DNA from: Enchytraeus crypticus
Lineage: Eukaryota > Annelida > Clitellata > Enchytraeida > Enchytraeidae
DNA: 64,000 nt
Assembly: GCA_905160935.1 (NCBI GenBank)
Contig: CAJHZI010000204.1
Span: forward strand, 271,501-335,500
Reading direction: 5' to 3'
Shown: piece by piece, positions 43,184 to 55,681 of the stretch
How positions within the stretch are numbered: the first letter of the stretch is position 1
How the letters are laid out: every line of letters begins with the position of its first letter
Made by a program: the position numbers and the translations under genes
Notes under the pieces: generated by a model
What the model saw: the letters and a program-made list of their open reading frames with translations, nothing else
What the model was told of the DNA's origin: nothing
Databases searched by the model: none

Positions 43184-45980
43184 TCGACAATCGATTAATT
43201 TGTATGGAGATCGATTAAACGTCTCGACTAGACATATAACTGCATGGTTTGTAATTCTGGCTGGGTCCGTTGCTGGTGTTCCGTCGGGTGGCTAATCACC
43301 GTTAGATTAGCGGAATCCGCAGATGAAGATCTATTAGGAATATAGTTTGTACGTATTGCAGGTGTTATTCAAAATATTATCCAATGAAATATTTGCAAAT
43401 AGGTTTAAGTTATTTATTATATCAACTTTACTATTTCTGGAGGTGAATATCCATTAATAAATGGAAGTCCATTTATTAATGAATGCAGATCCTAACCTAA
43501 ATTTAATTAGTTGATAGCGAGCTGAACATTAGAGCAAAAAATCAGCTGAGTTATAGCAGCTGATATAGATAGATATTACGAGTAGCTGATTTATAGCAGC
43601 TGTTATAGCTAGCTATTAGTAGTGGCTGAATTGTAGGCGGTGATATAGCTAGCAAGTACTAGTACTAGCTTCTGAAGTGTAGCAGCTGATACAGATAGCC
43701 ATTATAGGTTGGCTGATTACACAGTATTAGCAGTTTAATTCTAGTGGATATAGATAGCTATTACTAGGAGCTGAATTATAGTCGCTGGTATAGATAGCTA
43801 ATGTTAGCATTCTCTTCAACTAGATGAACTATTGTTGAAAAGTTATTGAATAATTGTTATAATGACTGTTTATTAATTTAACCGTTGTCGTAGAAATTTA
43901 ACCTGCATTGTCGGTAGCCTGCTGCCCAGTCTGTACTATATGTACTGTGACTGAATTGAAGCAGCTATAGTGAAATGTACCATTTGTCATGTCATATGTA
44001 GCTAAATAACTCATTTGCCTCTATAGCCATTCTGTAGTATAATCCCTGCCTTTATATATTGTCGTTGCTGGTAGTGTTACATATCTTGCATTGTAAAATC
44101 TTTAATAGTTTTGAACTATTATTTTCCTATTATGATTCGAGTAAGCAATCACAGTTATTTTGTTGTTTCGTTCTTTTAAATGTTCATGTTTCTATAAATA
44201 ATTTCATGGATTCGGTTATGTTAGTTTTCACTATATTTGTGCATGATTTTTATACATGAGCTAGAGCACAGTTTCAGATTCTAAAATAATGGTTTTATTT
44301 ATTGCTAGTCAGCTTATTGTGGCATGTTTATAGTGATAAATAGGTATTTTCATAGAATGTTTTATCATTTTTAATGCCATTTACTATTATTTATTGTTAA
44401 GTGTGCATTCGTACATTAGCATTCGTTGCTGTCTGTGTTTCAAGCATTAAAATTTCCAAGCTATATATTCTGTTTATAGTTATCTGTAACCACTTGTTAG
44501 TTTGATAATATTAAAAAATTAAACGACAAATATTTTATAGAAGATGCGTTCACTTTGTAAATCTGCATTACCATGAAAATATTCATGTGCTTGTGAGAAA
44601 ATTTCCCTTTACTCTTTTGTAATAGTTTTCAAAAATAATTTGTAATTGTTGTGCTTACTAAATTTATAACTGATTTTGATGTATAAAATTTATTTTATCT
44701 TGATGTAATTTTTAGAAAATTTGTTTGTGCGTTAGTCTAAAGTAATTCTTGATTTCATTCATTGCTATAAAATTCTATAACTGAAGTTTAATTCCATATA
44801 CAGCTTCAAACGTTTAATGGCAGTTATTTAAAATCATTTTTGAATTTTGGAATATCTTGCTTTTGTCTTGTGTGTAAACATTGATTCTTCTAATTCAGAT
44901 TCCTACTTTTAATTAACTAAACAAGTCTAAGTACTCCAATTTTGAAATCTGTAATGCTCTATCGTTGTTGTTGTATATACTCATAATTTAAAGTCAGCGG
45001 TGTTGATATTTGTTTGCCGCCTATCGTCAATTACTTCTTCTATACTTCGCTGGTATTAAATTTGATTGGAATTCCGTCGTTTTTGTCGTCCATGTAAGTT
45101 TCTCTCTAATGGAAACTGTTAATAAAGTACATATGGAGTAAAGTACATATGGAGTGCACTGAAATTTGAATATATATGTGCGAATGGAATGAATAATAGC
45201 TAGTTTGTATTGAATGCTGAAGTTTAGGTGCGTAATTTTTTGATTCTGTATGGATAGAAAGTGCTGTTCTTATGTATTAATTATATAATTTAATTTAAAT
45301 TGTAGGCCGTGTAGAACTTACTACTATTCCACTGCAGAAGTGTTTTTTCAGATCTATATACTTTTCTCTGCATAGTTATGCTTCAGTATGAAGAGTACAT
45401 TCTCATCTATTGCTGCTTTTAATATACATGTATCTAATTCTGCACTATTGTTATGCATAAATGATGCCAAGTGACATCTTATGTATCTCATTTACTTGTC
45501 TGTAAGCCAGCTGTTGATAATTTTAGCTCTGCACAGTGTTTCAGAAAGTTTATTGTATTTGTTGTCTAAAATTGTGACACCATTTGTGTAATTACATGTT
45601 GTGCAGTGTATTATTAAGGCAGTTTCTCGTGCTTCATAGGTGCACTAAATCCATATGTTCATATTTAGCTTATGTAAAGTAATTGGCTTATAGTTGATAT
45701 CACAATGTAGACTGCAATGTTATTGTATTCTCTGCATTTAACGCGTATAATTTCAAAGTTTTCTTCATTTTGCTGTTGTGACAATGTTAAAATCTCAGAT
45801 CACTCAGTTTGATTTTGCTGTTGTTTCCCACGTGTATTTCAACAAGCTGAATATCAGGTGACGGTTTATGTCACTCGTTTGAGTGTTTGCATTAAATGTC
45901 CTTAGGTATATCATGTCTGATCTATTAAGACTGATGATTTTGGCGTAGTTATCATGCGTGTTTTATGGAGGTTAATGCAT
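43184..45980 (+). other. GSK3 3' UTR and downstream region with degenerate tandem repeats
   Basis: 43540-43810 holds about six degenerate units of 40-50 bp around GCAGCTGATATAGATAGCTATTA. AATAAA at 45121 may be a distal poly(A) signal. The rest is AT-rich with no further exon recognised. Confidence 0.45.
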
Positions 45981-46004
45981 TTGTAGTAGCTCAACGTCAG
46001 AATG

Positions 46005-46175
46005 GGCATTCGGTTGATGAGCACCTAGGCTCCAGAAATTGCTACAGATGTTTCTAAAACGAATGGAAGAGATTTTGATATGGTATAGGGGAGAGAGGAG
46101 TGGAGAAGGTCCATTTGTATCCCAACCCTAGTTAAACTGGGATTAAGGAGAAGATGATGATGAACACATTTGTAG
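46005..46175 (-). repeat. Interspersed repeat family C, inverted copy
   Basis: AATGGGCATTCGGTTGATGAG, GCACCTAGGCTCCAGAAATTG and CCAACCCTAGTTAAACTGGG are the reverse of the 800-1082 copy, ending in GATGATGA. Confidence 0.7.
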
Positions 46176-46189
46176 TAGTTGAAATGTCG

Positions 46190-46740
46190 TTAAGGCTGAT
46201 TTGTCTGATTCATCGTCGAAGCTATGTCGTGGATGAAATATCGTTACATACACTATATATCGTTGCTGATATGGTGTTGGCTGAAGTGTATTGATGAATA
46301 TAATTTTTGCAGATATATCATTGCTTGATCGTGATTGATATATCTTTAATTGATCTTAGCTGATATAGGTTTGAATGAAATGTCTTTGTTGACAAAGAAA
46401 TGAGCATCAAATTGTTGCTGAGCGAGCGGCTCGATCATGGCTGTTATATCATTGCGTGATCTGCATTGCATTGTGCACTGGCTGGAGCCAGTGACGATGT
46501 CGGTAAGATAAATGTATTCGACCGCAGATCAGTATGTGCGGGGTTCAAATCCTGACATCACTTTGGAGTGAGGAAACTGACGTTAACATTAGCTTTACCA
46601 TTAGCTTTGATCGTGGTTGATATATCATTGCTTGATCGTGGCTGACATATCTTTGATTGATCTTGGCTAATATAGGTTTCAATGAAATGTCGTTGTTGGC
46701 AAAGAAACGAGCATCAAATTGTTGCTGAGCGAATGACAAC
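46190..46740 (+). repeat. Degenerate local duplication split by SINE family B (46470-46600)
   Basis: About 125 bp at 46310-46433 (ATATCATTGCTTGATCGTG to AAATTGTTGCTGAGCGA) recurs at 46613-46735. Between them lies a family B SINE: CACTGGCTGGAGCCAGTGAC head, GGGGTTCAAATCCTG box B-like block. Confidence 0.7.
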
Positions 46741-47082
46741 GATTCTTAAATGATTTAAAAGCTTCTTTCTTCAAATGCGTGTTTGTCTTCTTTTGCTATT
46801 GCTAGGTTTTTAATGAATAAGGTACTTTGATTAAGGAATCAAATTTCAAATTACATAAAATTTTCATTTGAAACCCGAAATCCGACCATAAACGTGTGTA
46901 GTTTAACCCTCAGATTTTACTTATAGGATTTTAGCTGAACCCCAAATTACTGGCTAGATTTGTATGATTAACAAGTTAAGATTTTATTGTTTAATATGGA
47001 TTTCGGATAGGCGAAATTTATTTAAAGCAAGCATTTGTGTTATTTCTTAAAATTGCAGCATTTGTTGCAACAATCTAAAGTA

Positions 47083-47325
47083 AAAAATGTATATTCCTAC
47101 TCAAACGCTGCGCTTACACTTTCAGTAAGTGCACTCCGTGGGCCAACATTAGGCAAACTTGTTCACCTTCGACTGCTTCGTTTCCATGAATGTGTAAATT
47201 CTAGGCTTAATCAGTAGAATTATGTGAGATTGGTAGCACGCTGTTCTGTAAAGCAGCAAATGAATAGGTTTATTGAAAGAGCGAGAGAGAAAGAGAGAGA
47301 GGAAAGAGAGAGGAGAGAGGGGCGG

Positions 47326-47361
<36 letters not shown>

Positions 47362-47400
47362 GTAGGGAAGAGAGAGAGAGAGAGAGATAGGCCTACAAAG
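47083..47400. repeat. Family E fragment and GA microsatellite
   Basis: TATATTCCTACTCAAACG and TAAGTGCACTCCG (47085-47140) match family E. 47275-47390 is an interrupted (GA)n. Confidence 0.65.
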
Positions 47401-47791
47401 AGGGCAGCAGATAGACAGACAAACTGGCATAGACTGACAGAAACCAATGTGTAATCAGGGGGACCGGATTTTCAGGAATAATTTATGCGTGGGTTATACG
47501 ACCTATTTTGTTGTAGCCTGCAATCTGCCTCGTATAAAAACAAGTAGGCTAAAATCAAATTGGAGGTCAGTGTAGACGATTCTAAGAAATTTCTGAAGGC
47601 CTATAAGTGCTTATCAAATAAAATCATATCAAAGCTCACTGTTTAAGTGATTTATATACATAAGTGCTTTAATATTTAGTGACTATGTCAATAAGTACTT
47701 TATAATCACAGCGAATGTCTGAATATAATAATAACCTAGGCCTACATGCTTTTAGTATAATATAGTATATATAAATCATATTTACAAATAT

Positions 47792-47797
<6 letters not shown>

Positions 47798-47872
<75 letters not shown>

Positions 47873-47883
47873 AATATATATAT
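47798..47883. repeat. AT microsatellite
   Basis: (AT)n flanked by TACATGTA. Confidence 0.93.
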
Positions 47884-47949
47884 ACACTTCTTTCTCTGTA
47901 TAGTTACACACTTGACAACCGCATGTCGTCATAGTTTCCTTTCTTAGTT

Positions 47950-48075
47950 GCTGTTTTTGTTGTTTTTCATAATTTCCTCCTCCCTATCCGTGGTTGTTAC
48001 TTATCGTTGTCTTTTGTTGGCGCATCATTTGCAGCCGGAGAGGATCTAAGAATAGCCTTCCAACACACTCGGGAT
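47950..48075 (-). repeat. Body of the 5S-derived SINE, inverted copy
   Basis: The reverse complement reads GTTGGAAGGCTATTCTTAGA, CCGGCTGCAAATGATGC and AACCACGGATAGGGAGGAGG, matching 39020-39115. The 5S-like head is not recognisable here. Confidence 0.65.
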
Positions 48076-48554
48076 TGATATCAGTCATAAAATTTTTTAG
48101 CAGTCATGGTAGCCCATGCTCATGCTGAAGTTATTGTCACTCATAGTCTGCACAATTTTAAGTTGAAGTATAATAGAATGGGCTCTAACTTTAATAAGCA
48201 TACGATTACTAGTTTGTCTTCCTTAAATTTTGAAAATAGAAAGTGAAAGATAATGGCATTTTTAGTTGGGCCTATTAACAATTGAATTAAGAATCCTGTC
48301 TGCTCCTTGAGCAATTTTCCTAAAGAGATTAAAATGATCAGAAATATTTGACTTTGTAGCATTCCATAAAAAAGCCTTATGTCTTAGTTCAATTTAATTC
48401 TTAGAAGCTTTAGTAAAATCACACCAGAACTAAGATGCATTAGTAAATTTCGATACAAAATGGAAACCAAAGTGGTAACGTTGATAAATAGATTATATAG
48501 AAAATATGTTACCGAGATTACAATATTACATATTGTAGATTTCATTTCTCTATT

Positions 48555-48960
48555 AGTGCAATACCTACTGGAAGGTCCGTGTAATATAACGCCTCCACTC
48601 TTCTCTGTCTTCCGCTTTCCTCTTCATGTCCACATATGAGTGAATCTTTAAATCATCAAACTTTTTCATACTCTCGGCCTGCCTCTGCGTCTATTTCCAT
48701 CCTTTCTGCCTTCTATTTCCTCTTAGTAGACTTCCCCTCTTAGATTATGTCCTATTCAACTCTTCTTCCTCTATCTTAACCCATTTATCAACTGTCTATC
48801 TGTACTAACTCTCTCCAGAACTTCCTCATTTGTAACCTTTTGAGGCCAGCTAACCCTTTCCATTCTTCTCCATATCAACATATCCAATGCCTCTAGTTTC
48901 CTGAAATCTTACTCCCTTATGGTCCATGTTTTCACCATCTTTATCTTTGTGTCTTTCTTA
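48555..48960 (-). mobile_element. LINE family A fragment
   Basis: The minus-strand C-terminal end of a LINE is broken by stops. TAGTGCAATACCTACTGG at 48556 is the 3' end, followed by CTTCCGCTTTCCTCTTCATG; both are shared with 52380-52470. Confidence 0.7.
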
Positions 48961-49066
48961 GATTTGCTTATTATACATGTAGATTACATATACTAAAATT
49001 GCATTGATTACACTTTCGAACTTCAACCTAAACTCGTCCCGCTTGATTAAGAATATGTTATTTATT

Positions 49067-50890
49067 TATTTAGTATCGTTTATTTGTTTATCACAGCACA
49101 GATTATACAAACAATAGGAACGTGCATGTAGTCAGACAAACAAACAACAATACGAAAGAGGATACCATAAAAGAGCCATAGCTGTGTTCGGCAATACCAT
49201 AATTAGCAACATGTATAGCAGAGTCTACTAAGTCTGAAATACAAAAATTTCTATTACATTGCTAATTACAGTAAAACCGTTGGTATCCATACAATTGAAC
49301 ATTTTCAAAACAGGAAATGGCCAGACACTGGCAAGTGAAACTCAAAATAAATTTTAAAAAACATCTCTAAATTATTACAAATTAAATAAGTAAACTAAGT
49401 TCATATCTCTAAATAGCAAAAAACTAACTATTTAAACTAAACTTTAGAGTGCAAAGAAAAATAATAAAACAAAAAAAAGAAAAAATAGAATGAAACAAAT
49501 GTAGTGTCTAATTAACTAGTACAAGCGTTCAAGAAGAGCTTTACTAGTATAAATACATAAAGGCTAAATTAATATTGATTAAATATTAAACTAAAAATTT
49601 CTTTCATAAAATTAGAAATAGACGTAGCATTTTTATAACATCTGGCAAATTGTTCCACAGTTTTGGACCATTTACAGATAAGCATTTAGCTCGTATATTT
49701 GTATGTGAGGAGGGAACAATAAACTCATTAACATTTCTCATGTAATAATTATTATTCTCTACAGAAGTGCTAGATATTACAAATTCGTTGCAAGCTAATG
49801 GTATGCAATTATGTTTACATTTTAACATAAATAATACTGTGTTATAGTAATTTATATCAGACAATTTTAAAATGGCAAGGTCCTTGAATATTGGACACGT
49901 ATGTGATAAATAATTACAATTATTAATAATTAAAACTGCACGTTTTTGTAGGACAAATATTTATTTTAGAGCAGAAATGGATGCACAACCCCACATAATG
50001 TTGCAGTAAGTTAAGTGAGAATAGATAAAACTATAATATATGTTTAACAGTGATCGTTTGGGCTATTTAAACCGAAGTCGTGTAAGAATATATAAAGCTT
50101 TTGATACTTTTGTAGATACTAGCGAAATATGACGTTGCCAAATGAATTTTCGGTCAATTATTACTCCCAAAAATTTAGTGCACTCAACTTGCGCAATTTT
50201 GACATCATCAATAAATAAGTGAAGATCCACTGGTACACCATCAGAGTCAAGAGGTATTTTCTTGTAACCAAATAACATAAAATTTGTTTTTGATATATTT
50301 AGGGATATACGATTTGCTTTAAACCAGTCGGTCAGATATATTAGTTCAGTATTAATAATTTGCATTAACTTAAATATAACTGAGTTCAAGCATAATATAT
50401 TGGTATCATCGGCAAAAAGTAAAAATTGAAAATGTTTGCTACATGAAGTCATATCAATAATATATAGCAAGAAAAGTAATGGACCTAGAATAGAGCCTTG
50501 GGGAACTCCACATGAAATTAATTTTAAATGAGACAGAGTAAAATTATATGAAACATATTGCTGCATATTAGACAGATAACTTTTCAGGAGGAGATTGACA
50601 TTTCCTCTAATACCATAGAGCTCAAGTTTTTATAATAGTACATTGTGATCCAAGGTGTCAAATGCTTTTGACAAATCTATGAATATCCCCATACAAAACT
50701 CGTTCTTATCTACATGTATAGCATAAGAAACTAATTTTATTATATAATGACATCAATGCCATATACATGTATGTTGAGTACTTTTTTCTAAAACCATATT
50801 GCGAGTTAGAAAGTATGTATGTTTGAGCAGTTGATAGAGAATTCGTTCTACAGACAGCTGAATTTCTTTCCAAAAATGGAAAGGCTTAGC
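49067..50890 (-). mobile_element. CR1/Jockey-like LINE, RT domain to 3' end, degenerate
   Basis: Minus strand: SQYGFRKKYST near 50800, then at 50566-50063 ISCGVPQGSILGPLLFLLYI, the RT catalytic FADDTNIL and WFKANRISLNISKTNFMLFG, then KFLGVIIDRKFIWQRHI. The C-terminal part at 49864-49604 reads DINYYNTVLFMLKCKHN- and GPKLWNNLPD. Stops and frameshifts separate these blocks and the endonuclease is missing, so it is a truncated dead copy. It belongs to the family of the 2770-3660 fragment. Confidence 0.88.
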
Positions 50891-50899
50891 AGTGACTTT

Positions 50900-51785
50900 A
50901 TACTAGAGAAATTTGATGGATTTGCAGCACGTATTATGATGATTTTAGTGTAAATCAGTCAGTCTAATATTGTCAGTCTAATATTGTAAATCAGTCAGTG
51001 TAAATATTAGCTGTACATATTAAAGTACTATGTATTTTATAATTGCCTAAAGCCAATTAATTGCATATTGCCTTTAGCTTATGATCAATTTTAGATGTTA
51101 ATATTGTGTTTTCGGGGCCAAGAGAATAAGCGAGAGTTCTCTGTACGAAAAGTAAAAGTAAATACTGAAAAAGTGAAATTAGTGTTTTTGTGATTAGCCT
51201 ACTAAATGCTAATTTAACTTTATCTGTGAGATTCTTGGACCAAAATATTCTCCTTCTGATATTAAGAATTTTCGCTAAGAAGATTTTCGTTTTAAAAGTC
51301 TTAACTTCTAACATTTCTACAAATATGTAAGTTTCGTCTCAGCAGATTTGTAACACTTATGGACAAATGAGTCTTAATCAATATTCTCTGACATACGGAA
51401 GTAGGCCTACAGACATGAGTGTCATTTTATTTTAAAAAAATTATTTCGCTTGAGACGTTCTGGCGTTGCCTGCGAAGAGTCAGGTTTATAATTTCGCGCA
51501 AAGTACCAGTTGATTTTAATTTTAGTATACTTCTAAAAACTGTTGACCATTGAGTCTCGATCAATCTTCTGTGATATTCGGAAATATAACTGTAAGTGTA
51601 GTTGTATAAAAAACCTCTTTCGTTTAAGACGTCCTGACGTTGCTTACGAATAAAGAATCAGACTCGCATCTTTATTACATTGTATGGTGTAAAAAGCAGA
51701 TATTTAGGGTTAAGTTACCAGTTAATTCATGCTGCTGTGTGGAATAAAATAAAACTAACATTAGACCCTAATGTGCATATTAGAA
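50900..51785. other. Intergenic, nothing firm
   Basis: Short direct repeat near 50955-51000 (AGTCTAATATTG, AATCAGTCAGT). No gene recognised. Confidence 0.35.
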
Positions 51786-51788
51786 ATT

Positions 51789-52010
51789 TGCAGTGTAGTG
51801 AAGTAACGAAGTAAAAATATTTCGTTTACTTGTAACGAAATATTTTTACGAATTACCAAATTTGTATGGGTACTTTTTTCTTGTAACGAAGTACTTTTTG
51901 TAGTACTTTTTACTTTTACTGTTATCCGCTGAAGTGTAAAGGTCGTGTTACCTTTTGAAGACTGTATGAATATCTATCGCCAAATTTGTTACTAATTAAT
52001 AAAATTTTTA
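51789..52010 (+). repeat. Possible hAT-like transposon end
   Basis: CAGTGTAGTGAAGTAACGAAG and AAAATATTTCGTTTACTTG, then TACTTTTTACTTTTACTG, resemble the AGTAAC/ACTTTT-rich ends of hAT-type elements. Opposite-sense text with a terminal CACTG lies at 55440-55550. No transposase was seen between them and no duplication was found, so this is tentative. Confidence 0.25.
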
Positions 52011-52079
52011 ATACTAGAAGAATACGAATTAAAGTAATACAAATTCACATGAACGTATCTGTAGTTTAGCTAGCGCCAG

Positions 52080-52271
52080 TGACTGCGATAAATCAGGTGC
52101 GTGATGTAAATCAAAGCCTCTGATTTACAATGCACAATTGTACATGTACACGTCACTCACCTGTACTAGCCTTTGTGACTGCGATAAATCAGGTGTGTGA
52201 TGTAAATCAAAGCCTCTGATTTACAATGCACAATTGTACATGTACACGTCACTCACTTGTACTAGCCTTTG
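52080..52271 (+). repeat. Two 96-bp tandem units with internal palindromes
   Basis: Near-identical copies start TGACTGCGATAAATCAGGTG at 52080 and 52176. Each contains TGTAAATCA...TGATTTACA (9-bp stem, 7-nt loop) and the palindrome TGTACATGTACA. Confidence 0.93.
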
Positions 52272-52371
52272 TTGTCTAAAGGATCTTGTAAATTGAGCAT
52301 TGATCGAGGTTAGGCCTATGCGCAATCTTAAAATTTTTGATTTTTCAAAGGATAAAGTCTAGTGTTTTATC

Positions 52372-53400
52372 TCTCTCTCTCTTAGTGCACTGCCTACTGG
52401 CAGGTTCATGGTATATAGTGCCTCTACTCTTCTCTGATTCTCTGTCTTCCGCTTTCCTCTTCATGTCCACATATGAATGGGTCTTTAAATCATCTAACAT
52501 ACCTAATCTCGGCCTGACTCTGCCTCATTTTCCTTCCATTACCTCTTTTATAGACTCCCACCCTGTAATGTGTCCTATACAACTCTTCTTCCTATATCTT
52601 AATACATTTATCAACTGTCTATCTGTACCAACTCTCTCCAGAACTTCCTCATTTATAACTTTTTGAGTTCAGCTAATCCTCTCCATTCTTCTCCATTTGC
52701 ACATTTCCAATGCCTGTAGTCTCCTAGTATCTTCCTTCCTTAAGGTACACGTTTCATATCCATAAAATAGCGTGGTCAAAACCAAGATTTTCACTATCTT
52801 TATATTTGTGACTATCTGTAGACTTTTGTTAAAAGTTCTTTCCTTTTACCGAAGACCATTTTGCTTGTGCAATCCCACTACATATTTCAGTCTCACATTT
52901 CCCATCGTCGGTTATAGTGTAACCTAAATATCTGAAACTCCTGACCTGTTCCAATTTCGTACCATTTACTGTGAAATTAACTTTACCTTTATTATGGGAC
53001 ACCCTCATCAGTCTGGTGTTTTTTATATTAATCTTCAAGCCAAAACTCAATGCCGTATCATTCAGCCTAGTATATTCATTCAGCTATTATCTTATGCAGT
53101 CCAGTCTCGCTGCCCGCTACCATTCCTCGGTCATCTGCAAATCTTAGGCCTATATCTTTTAAAATGTTCTCCTAATTTTTCCGTCTACCATGTCTTCCAT
53201 AGCTTCCTCCATCATTGCCTCAGCGTAAATGTTAAACAGCAGCGGCGAAATGCTACAACCTTGTCTTTCTCCGCGTCCTATTTCACCTTCTTCTGAGTAT
53301 TCTTTGTTGGATTTTGATTACTGCTCTTTGATTCATGTACACGTTTAAAATTACTCTTCTATCTCTTCAGTCAATTCCTGTTCTTTTCAAGATACTCATC
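52372..53400 (-). mobile_element. LINE family A, RT C-terminal half
   Basis: Minus strand at 53050-52829: MSFGLKINIKNTRLMRVSHN then VEQ-type QVRSFRYLGYTITDDG, the RT thumb region. Upstream on that strand are broken RT blocks (LLFNIYAEA-type text near 53220). The 3' end at 52380 reads as in other family A copies. Confidence 0.8.
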
Positions 53401-54790
53401 ATCGTTACATTTTCATCTTTGTTATGTCAGTGTTTTATATAATTCTATAATTGATTGTTGATGATTATCTTTCTCCGAGATTATTTGGCGGAGTAGAGGA
53501 TTATAGTTAAATTTGAACAGTTTGAAAATAAAACCAGGAAAATGTTTCAAAATACATGTACTGTAGATTAAGAATTAAATGTTATTTTTATAAGAAACCT
53601 AAAAAAAGAAATCTTCCAACTATATATTCCATAAACCATCCTAATACGCATCTCTCTCTCTCTCTCTTTCTCTCTCTATCACACTCAAGATATTGTCACT
53701 CCATAGATCGAGGCGTACCGTGTCTGTCTTCCTAAACACATACAGGATTTCGCTAGTAACAGAGAACTCGCTTCCTTTTCGTTTATTAAATTGTGATGTT
53801 CCTATTCGTGTTTAACACCTCCTGCTGCCAGTGCAGCTGTTAAACTATTATGTTGTGCCACAGAGGCGAATCGAATGACAGTCAACTAATTGAGGATCTG
53901 GTTCTTGTAAAAATTAGCAATCGAAAGTTTTAGGTACATTAAATATCTATCATGAAACTTATTTGCATAATTGTGTAGGAATAGTCATCTTCAAATATTT
54001 CTACTCATCATCAGACATTAACATTACGTCTTAGCTTTTTGATTTGTAGGTTGACTGATTTGGCTCTAATTTAAAAATCTTCAGTAGAGAACTATAGGTT
54101 TTATAGTGAAAATGATGGAATATAATTACAAAAAATAAGAAGAATATATGTACTTTATTCATAATATGCTCTATATTTCACAATGATAGTATAAATATGA
54201 AAACATAATTCATGAACCTACAGTTATGTTTTGGGGACCTTGCAAAAATGTCAATGATTATTTTTCTATTAACGAATCTGAGGCACAGACCAATAAACCG
54301 TTCATAAACTGCAAGTGTCGTAAGAGACCGACTGATAGAAATCTGAGATCGACAACGGGAATCCATCTCAAAAGCCATATTATTATTATTTAAGTTCTCG
54401 CCTACATTAAGGTGTTCGTAATTCATAGCCTTTTGATTAGGGATTAACTCGTTAGTCGGTTGAGTGCTCTTTAAGTTAAGAAGCATGAAGGCAGCATGTG
54501 AGTATGAATATGTATATACTTGATAGAAGACTGAATAGAGGGTCCGAGTTAACCATGTTAATTTAAGTTAGTTCAAAATTAAATCCAATGTAAAATTTTA
54601 AAATCGAATGCATGCATGCGCATGTGGGTCAAATATTTGTTTATAGTTCAGAAACCTCAGACATCGAATTTAAAGTTTCCGTTCTTAATTAGAATAAAGT
54701 AGAATAACTGACTTAACTAATTTAAGAACGTGGAAATATTTCTTATAAAAGTCAGAGAACTTGTACTTTTTACTTAAAAATACAACTTTT
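53400..54790. other. Intergenic, TC tract only
   Basis: A TC tract at 53651-53680. No gene or clear repeat otherwise; a short minus-strand frame at 54178-54486 has no recognised family. Confidence 0.35.
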
Positions 54791-55425
54791 TTGTCAAGTC
54801 ATCAGTTCCTTACGCAGAGAACATAGGACGGTAACATTCCTCCATTCTTTTTTGTCTTCCGCATCCCTCACAGCATGTTTCCATAAAATGTTCAAAGTTT
54901 TCAAATCTTTGCTGATCGTGCTGAACCAAGTAATTCTAGGTCTTCCTCTTTTCCTTTTACCTTGGATTGGCTTCCAATTTGTTTCAGTCTTTGCATATCT
55001 ATCATCAGGCATTCTTAATACGTGACCCAAGAACCTTACCCTTCTTTCCGTAACTATTTAATCAAATTTTCTTTGTTCAAACCTTTCAAGTACTGTTTCA
55101 AAGGATTATTTTCTGTGACATCTTTGTTGAAAGCACTTAATTTTTGTTTTGTTTTATTAATACTTTCCCAGACTTCACAGTCATACATCAAGACGGACTG
55201 TAAAATTGTTAATGTTTTTTCTTCAGTCCTACATCAATTCCATTACTGTTCAAAATATGTAGTAGTCTTTGAAAGACGTCATATGCCTTACTGATTCTAC
55301 ATGCCACGTCTTCTTCACGTGATCCGTTTTGAGACATTGTACTCCTAGATACGTGAACTTTTTTTACCCTTTCAACCTCCATCGGGTTATGGTAAATATG
55401 TCTACTCATATTTTTGTCTAGTCCT
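54790..55425 (-). mobile_element. LINE family B fragment (RT thumb and C-terminus)
   Basis: Minus strand: EVERVKKVHVSRSTMSQNGS, then REEDVACRISKAYDVFQRL, and at 55030-54794 MGHVLRMPDDRYAKTETNW, GKRKRGRPRITW and DKKEWRN. These are standard blocks of a LINE polyprotein C-terminus. Frames are broken between them. Confidence 0.85.
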
Positions 55426-55681
55426 TTAACTTTTTATTTAAGTAAAATTCTGAGAAAGTAATTTTTACTTATACTAGCCATTTAGTTTTACCTTTACTTA
55501 AAGTATTTTGCTGAGTACTTCTTACAATACCGGAAATTTGATATCACTGGCGTTCCCTCATATATCAACTGTTTTAATGCGCAATCTAACTCAACTAGAT
55601 AAGCCGTTTATTTTGCAACGGCCTTTGTAAATCAAGTTACACTCAAAGGAGTCAGTAAGTTGACATTATTTATTAGTATTA

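Noticed and set aside
47149-47454. Ser/Leu-rich and Arg/Glu-rich frames
   Set aside because: Generated by the GA microsatellite.
51789-55552. A complete hAT transposon enclosing the LINE fragments
   Set aside because: End-like text is present on both sides, but no matching 8-bp duplication and no transposase could be found, so only a tentative end is listed.
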